Positions 57,943 to 64,000 of a stretch of 64,000 bases of DNA are shown piece after piece. Source of the stretch: Sipunculus nudus (lineage: Eukaryota > Annelida > Sipuncula > Golfingiida > Sipunculidae); assembly GCA_026874595.1 (NCBI GenBank), contig CM049310.1, positions 6,198,001-6,262,000 of the forward strand, read 5' to 3'. Positions within the stretch are counted from its first letter, which is position 1. Every line of letters starts with the position of its first letter. The translations under genes were made by a program, and so were the position numbers. The notes under the pieces were generated by a model. The model ran no database searches, was not told the DNA's origin, and saw only the letters and a program-made list of their open reading frames with translations.

Positions 57943-60480
57943 CTGATACACGACGGGCGTATTATGCACGTTTGCGGTGCTCCTGTTAATGGTTATATCT
58001 GCCATATCTACCATCCATTTACTGTAAATGTGTTATGTAATATATAAAAACCAAGACCACTTTCGTGTGTTATTGTTACACCGCCGCGGATAAATGTGTT
58101 ACCTCAAACAGGGCCTTTCACCGATCGTCTCAAATAATTGAGCAAACACGCAATGCCAATCAAGCCTGGGATTTGATCTTGTCTCCTGATAAGTGATGCG
58201 CATAGAAAAAATACTTTTAGCTGAAATAGTGAGTGATACACTTCACACTGGGTGAACATCGGCTATGTTGTGCCGTTACCTCCACTAGGGGGCGCAATGA
58301 TGTGATGACGCCGGTGAACCAACATGTGTCAGGATAAGTTTTCAAATGATGTCACTGATATATCCATTGTCGCCGTGATTCCGTAAGTTCCTTTTTGGAC
58401 AATGGACACCACGCATTAAAATGCTAGAGATAATGTTCACCAGATATTTTAAATATAGATAACGTCAAAGAACAGATTATACATTCGATATCTATCTCAC
58501 CGTTTCTTATTTAATATGTATCAACTGACTCGAAATAAGGTATGTTATTCTAACGGCTTGGTTAGTCGCACAAACATTTCTTCCATGAAGCTGGAAGGAA
58601 TAAACGATGACGTCATCGGCAAGGCCACTGTTAATAATATTACATTATTCGGACCGATAAAAGGTGCAATATATGGAATTTGTATAGGAACAGATTCCCC
58701 TTGTTCAGTTGGGCCGGGTTATTTGTTACACATGACTTTATTAAATCATAATAAAAACTAAGTGTTATTATCATGAAAATAATATATTATATCATATAAT
58801 ATGTATTCTAATCCTACAAAAATTATATTTTGTTTTTTTTTATTAATAATTTAGCTAAATTTTCTCAATAGAAATATCTGTTCTTTCTTTTTTTTTTCTT
58901 TTATTTTAATATATTCATTGGCAATTAAATTTTTTCGCTGAATCATCGTAAGTTTACATGAAAATGTGTTGAAAAAAACACACACACACCTGAGCCCCCC
59001 CCCCCCCCCACACACATGCAGTATTTCTCTTCTTTCCTTATTACTTTGTGGTTTCTTGTTCCCTTCATCCTGGATGGTGATGATGATGATTGCATTGAAG
59101 AGCTAACAGGAGCTCTTTGTTGTCCCCCTGAATTATGTGAAACTTCACAGGAACCCTCATAACACCCCTATTCGCTATGCTTATCACCTTATCAGGCAAG
59201 TGTCATATGTATGTAACAGCAGGATGTCCGTATGTGTAGGGTGGTGGTGGCACTTATAGTCCGGCTGGTCAGCTGTGCTTTTAGAAATGAATATGTTTAA
59301 TTTTGTGAACCTTTGAGCAACAGAGCACTGTTTAAAGTATTTCAAACAAGCAAGTAAAATTTAATTACAAACAAAACCATGAAGCTCAATAAGATTAAAT
59401 AGGAAATCCTGATGGAGTGGTATTTTTAATACATTTTTTTGCATATTCTTTGTATATATGAAGAGTTAGTCAGAACCGAACATTTTTATTTGGGTCCAGT
59501 CAAACATATGGTCCCAAGTCATGTTCTGGGGACAACAGCTCTCACAGACCACTAGAACTCATATTTTTTTTATATTTGTATTTCCTTTTATGAAAACAAA
59601 ATGTTCAGTGGGAAAATTAGAGAAAACCTTGTGGTATATTTGTAAAAATGAACCCCCCCCCCCAAAAAGGCTTATATTTTTACACCTGTTTTTAAAGAAA
59701 TAACAAAGGGGCCACGTGCGAGCAATGCAGTGATCAGAATCAAGCACCAGCAGATGAAAGATCATTAATATATTCATTTATTGTGAAAACAAAAGTGTAC
59801 AATTTTTAGGTATATAGTACATTATTTTTTTTTTTAATCTAAATCTACAGCACCACGTGTCTACCAATTCGCAGTTTATAACCTTTGATGCTTCTCCCCT
59901 GGTCTAATGGCTGCTGACAGGTGAAGTTACTGGGACCCGGCTGATACAGCTGGGACAGCATTTGCACTCTCCGTTCTTTTTTTGTATTCAGACATACAAG
60001 TTTAAACAACTGTAATAAGATCATAATTAAGCAAGACTAAGTACTTGCTTGAGAATACGAACATTCCTAATTTTATTACAAAGGTCATACAATACACATG
60101 CATTTCAGACATGTATATAATCATAACAAATACAGTGTATACAATTTTACTAATTATTTCAATTTTAATTAAAAAATTCAAAACTAACATTGCACGTATA
60201 CAATATATACATATATTCTAGTGTTGCATACAAGTGTTTCCTTAGTCTATTCCTCTTTATACTAAACATTAAAAAATTACATTAAATGCTATAATCTATT
60301 TAAATTTAATATTGATAATATATAATTGTAATTACTCAAACCTAGTAACTGGTTTGGATATTTTTTCTGTCCCGACCTTGATAGGCGTTGCATAAAATCT
60401 CCCCTGGTTTTCCTCTATGCTATATCAGTAGGATATCTGTGAGATGTGCACATCTTACTGTCTCTTAAACGGTCCCATGA
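57943..60480. other. AT-rich gene-less stretch upstream of Ly6 gene 2
   Basis: Poly-C runs at 58996-59009 and 59650-59660, TGATGA repeats at 59079, no recognised domain. The 81-codon frame at 58516-58761 has no family resemblance I can see. The frame at 60465-60647 (minus) overlaps the Ly6 promoter and exon 1 and is a shadow. Confidence 0.5.
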
Positions 60481-60492
60481 CCGCGGGAAATC

Positions 60493-60544
60493 TGAGCATG
60501 CGCGGGATACTCACAGTCACGTGACACAGGGTATCTGTATAAAG
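60493..60544 (+). promoter_or_regulatory. core promoter of Ly6 gene 2
   Basis: TGAGCATGCGC (60493-60503), 14 bp, CACGTG inside the 10-bp palindrome GTCACGTGAC (60516-60525), 13 bp after CACGTG, then TGTATAAAG (60536-60544), with the ATG 48 bp beyond the TATA. The order and motifs match those of Ly6 gene 1. Confidence 0.65.
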
Positions 60545-60585
60545 AAGCTGACCCGCCCCCGGCTTCATACTTCTGAAGGCTAGCA

Positions 60586-62796
60586 ATGGAGAAACAAAAT
60601 ATTAGGTGTCTGGTCGTTCTTGGACTTGTTCTTTGTTTAGGTGTCACTGCAGGTGGGTCTATTTTACTTTTATTAAAATGTGCTTACTACTACTTTTTTA
60701 TTGTTCCTTTACATAAAGTTTGCATTTAATAAAAAGAATTAAGTGCAAAAAAAGGTCTGGCTCTTTTTAGAAATCAGTGCGGGCGGGAGATTTTTTAATT
60801 TTTTTTGTATATTTCTAGAAAAATGTCATATGATCAGGAAAAAGCATGATAATAACAGAAATTTTTTGCTAAACAGGTAAAAGCACTACATTACGGGAAA
60901 TCCTTTCAAAATTGTATTATTTTATCTTCTTTAAAGATGAAAATCAAAATAAAAGTTGTTGATACGGGGGTTAAAATCAATGCGGGCGGTGCCAGAGAAC
61001 CACACCTTTTTTGGCCTAAGTAATATTTTTTAAATTTACTAAAATTTGAACACAAATTAATATAAAGCTAACATGATATTAAAAAGTATATTTCACGCTT
61101 AATTCTGTTTAAGTAAAAATCATTATTACAAAAACAGTACAACCATGCATATGAACAGAACATCCAAACATGAAACTGTAATCTCAGATTAATATGCATG
61201 CAACCAGCGGCGAAATAGAAAACATACTTTTGTATTATTTTATTAATTCACCGGAAAATGTGTAAAGTCAGTTTCATCACTGTTTTAGCATATTATTACA
61301 TTAGTAAGGTAGCTGACACACCAGATCTAACGAGAGGGAAAGGTTAAACATAAAGAGGGACCTGGGCGAAAGGGCTATGCAAATAGCTATCGTGTATAAC
61401 ATTTATAAACAAATCAGATAGACCATATGATTATTTTACAATTTTCATGATATAAGAATTGACATCATGCATTTCAGCCAGACCATAAAAATTAAATCTA
61501 TGGCACTTGCCACAAAAATACGGATCGAGAGGTCTCTTTTCGTTTTATTTCCTGTGACGGGTACAAAAATATAATTGGATCCTTGAACTGGCACATAGCA
61601 ACAACGCAATTCAGTCTATTTGCAATCATACCTTTATGTATCATGTATATTATGATCGAGTCAAGATTACCAATTAGAAACATTGCCAGGACTTTGGCGC
61701 TCATTCACAAAAAAAAAAAAAACCAGGGATTCCGTAGCACATTTTTGCTGGATGTTGTGGTGGTATTAGTATAGGCTATTTAATATTTAATCGATTTCAT
61801 GCCTCATTTATTTTAATTTGAGTAACATTTTAAATTTCATTTTTTTATCTTTATGTAGTAACTAGAGTAAGTTGGCTTGTATTTAACAGCTGTGTGCAAG
61901 CAATTCTTCAAAGCCATCAGTAACTCTTTTTGATGTTTCGTAAACATACAGACTGTAATGGATGGATGAACAGATAGTTGAAACATATTATATTCAGTTG
62001 TACAAGAAGCAGTTTACAGTTAAGTCCAGCATCGCTAGCGGAGGAAAACGTCAATCTTATCAACTTGAATTACACTTAGTGAAGCGTATATATACCACCG
62101 AGAGCATACCACCGAGAGCATACCACCGAGAGCATCCACTTTCACTAAGGAAATATTACCATACTGGATCCACCACTTTATTAATATCACGAACTAATAT
62201 TCATGACCCAAGTTCAGTCCCTCTGCAAAGTTTCGTAGAAATCGTTAGGGCAGATTTTGGATTTCTTCTAACAGAAGAAAAACATACAAACATACGTGTG
62301 AAATGAAAATATAATGCAATTCTGTTAAACATTTCAGTGCACTCGGTGACCTGTTACGTGTGTACTTCCTCTACGACGAAGAACTGCGGCGACCCGTTCA
62401 ACCCCGAGGGAGTCAAAACACAGCAGTGCAATGGTCAATGTGCCGTGAGTAACACGTTAATTATTTCGCGTGATGAATGTCTACAATAGTAAACTGATGA
62501 TACGAAGCTGGCCCCAAGCGCCATCTGATGTTCAACCCTGAAACGATTCTTTGTATTTCCCTTCCAATCATTGCGAGGGTTTTGACGTTGATCAGCTCGG
62601 TTCTGTGAGTGAATGTGTGCGTGATTGTTTGTGTGTATATATGACTGCGAGATATCTAAACCATATATTTGGTATGTTTCATACTCTACTTACATTTTAT
62701 TTTTATACTTACGAAAACAGTATTAAGTAAGTTACATATGTGTCTATCGATCCCTTCCATAACAAACTGACCCAATATATCTTTGTTTATGTCATG

Positions 62797-62857
<61 letters not shown>

Positions 62858-63385
62858 AACAGATGTTAAAGGAGTTAAATGGTGTTTGTTTAAGATTAGC
62901 TTCATTCAAAGGCTGAAGGAAGCTATCATGTACTCCTAAACAAGCATACACACAGACGCACGCGCGCACACAAACACAAATTATTTATTGTGAAAACAAT
63001 AATGTGCCCGTAGTTAAGCGCACTATAGTGACAACGGGTACACTTTACCTCGGCTTTGGGACATTTATCTACATTATAAAACATCACATACAGGAGCATT
63101 TACTGGCGCCCTTAATGTTTTATATTTTACCTTTTAAAAGTGACCTCTCAGAGTATTAATATATGAGAGTATACAGGCTGTTTTCTTTTTCAGAAAGCTA
63201 CAGTTAACCAGGGTGGGAAAACTACAACATCTAGAGCCTGTATACCCACGTGTCAAGAGGGCAGACATCAGGGGAACAGTGTATCGTGCTGCAGCTCTGA
63301 TAAATGTAACGGGGCGACTGTTCCAGTTGCCACAGTTGCTGGGGTGGTCGTCATCTTCGGGTGTTATGTGAACTGGTTTCTCTGA
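60586..63385 (+). CDS. Ly6/uPAR-domain GPI-anchored protein, gene 2 (three exons, 121 aa)
   Basis: CDS exons 60586-60652 (67 nt), 62338-62444 (107 nt), 63194-63385 (192 nt). Splice sites are GCAG/gtgggt, acatttcag/TG, TGCC/gtgagt and tctttttcag/AAA; phases 1 and 0. Exon 1 encodes a signal peptide (MEKQNIRCLVVLGLVLCLGV). Exon 2 encodes VTCYVCTSSTTKNCGDPFNP...C...CA. Exon 3 encodes C...C...CCSSDKCNGAT and a hydrophobic tail ending NWFL. Ten cysteines fall in the LU order with the terminal CC-x4-CN signature, the C-x-DPF motif of Quiver/Sleepless-type proteins, and a GPI-anchor tail after CNGA. Predicted role: cell-surface, lipid-anchored three-finger modulator; the partner is unknown. AATAAA at 63500-63505 is a likely poly(A) signal. 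It is a paralogue of the minus-strand gene at 23078-25273: same exon plan, same middle-exon length, CNGATV shared. The 114-codon frame in intron 1 (61962-62306) has no domain and contains a 14-bp triplication. Confidence 0.92.
62093..62134 (+). repeat. 14-bp unit, three copies, in intron 1 of Ly6 gene 2
   Basis: TACCACCGAGAGCA three times in tandem. Confidence 0.95.
62802..62852. repeat. TA microsatellite in intron 2 of Ly6 gene 2
   Basis: (TA)n tract; it produces the Tyr/Ile-rich minus-strand open frame here. Confidence 0.97.
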
Positions 63386-63499
63386 AACATTGTCTTTATC
63401 ACTGTATCAGTTGATGAAAAAAAAAAAACACAAACAAATTGCGTTGTGCATTTGTGCACCATATTTGTAAAATGATATTTTTTCATGGTAAAGCTGGGA

Positions 63500-63505
63500 A
63501 ATAAA
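63500..63505 (+). terminator. poly(A) signal of Ly6 gene 2
   Basis: AATAAA 115 bp after the stop codon; the first canonical signal downstream. Confidence 0.5.
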
Positions 63506-64000
63506 ATTAGATTGCACATGACAGATTGTACATATGAACTACATATCTCTCCATCAACACTACCACGTATTCTCCTCATTCTATAACCAATGGCTACGAA
63601 TAGGAACAGACATGTCACGGCCGGGGTATTTTGATGCCGAAAATGTATATTTTTGTCAGATTCAGTTTAGGGGATATTTTTGGAAATAAGGCCTTGTCAG
63701 TTTATTAAAAGTGAACTACTACTGTGACATTCAAATAAATTAAATGGATCATTTAAATTCTTATATTCCAGGGAATTAAGCAACATTACATAACAGTTCA
63801 CATTTTCTTTCATGCCTTTTTTAATATTGGTCAAGACAACTATGACTTTAAAAAATATGGCTCTGTTCTCAATACTGAACAATTGCGGCAAGGTGCCATT
63901 TGGTCGCGCTACCAACTGTGGGTCCAATGAAACTTCGCGTCTGGTCTTCTAAGATTGGCCAAGCTAGGACAATGTGCATGTCACCGCTTTCCTCTGGTTA
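63506..64000. other. downstream flank
   Basis: No gene signal up to the window end; the minus-strand frames at 63364-63618 and 63697-63927 have no domain. Confidence 0.5.

Noticed and set aside
61962-62306. 114-codon open frame just upstream of Ly6 gene 2 exon 2
   Set aside because: No domain, contains a 14-bp tandem triplication, and lies inside intron 1; the clean 107-nt exon 2 starts after it.

Overview
This is a eukaryotic nuclear window: AT-rich and intron-bearing, with few genes and many mobile elements. The dominant interspersed repeat, the CR1/L2/Tx1-type retroelement relics and the Ly6-type genes suggest a lophotrochozoan animal, most likely a bivalve mollusc. That placement is inference from repeat style, not a database match. 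Almost none of the short open frames here are genes; most are shadows of repeats.

Genes. Two complete genes can be assembled by hand. Both encode small secreted, GPI-anchored Ly6/uPAR (LU) domain proteins of Quiver/Sleepless type. One lies on the minus strand (23078-25273, 120 aa) and one on the plus strand (60586-63385, 121 aa). They have the same three-exon plan, identical intron phases (1, then 0), a middle exon of exactly 107 nt in both, and the same promoter module (TGAGCATGCGC, CACGTG, TATA). They are diverged paralogues placed head-to-head about 35 kb apart. A third partial gene is the last coding exon of a protein ending in an SH3 domain (9094-9171, plus), with the rest upstream of the window. 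A possible two-exon small secreted peptide gene (32248-32809) is much less certain.

Layout. 1-9 kb: copies of a long interspersed repeat, a 2.0-kb inverted-repeat transposon inserted into one copy, repeats carrying nuclear-receptor half-sites, a cluster of NFI-type palindromes and a tRNA-like SINE. 9-14.5 kb: SH3 exon and an AT-rich downstream region with a 42-bp minisatellite. 15-21 kb: more copies of the long repeat, one split by a 5'-truncated L1/Tx1-like LINE with target duplication. 23-25.4 kb: Ly6 gene 1. 28.3-30.2 kb: DNA transposon with 6-bp target duplication and subterminal palindrome arrays. 32-38 kb: candidate peptide gene with a strong hairpin in its intron, then LINE relics on both strands. 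39.3-41.4 kb: a second transposon with 8-bp target duplication whose core is a tandem array of the palindrome TGTGGTCACA. 43.4-53.1 kb: a 9.65-kb satellite of about 165 units of 58/59 bp with higher-order structure. 53-60 kb: CAGGTA-rich repeats, minisatellites and mostly featureless AT-rich DNA. 60.5-63.5 kb: Ly6 gene 2.

The space between the two Ly6 paralogues has been expanded almost entirely by transposons and the satellite. The strongest candidates for something undescribed are the satellite, whose every unit resembles a 3' splice site on one strand and carries AATAAA on the other; the two transposons with palindromic subterminal arrays; and the promoter module conserved between the two Ly6 genes.
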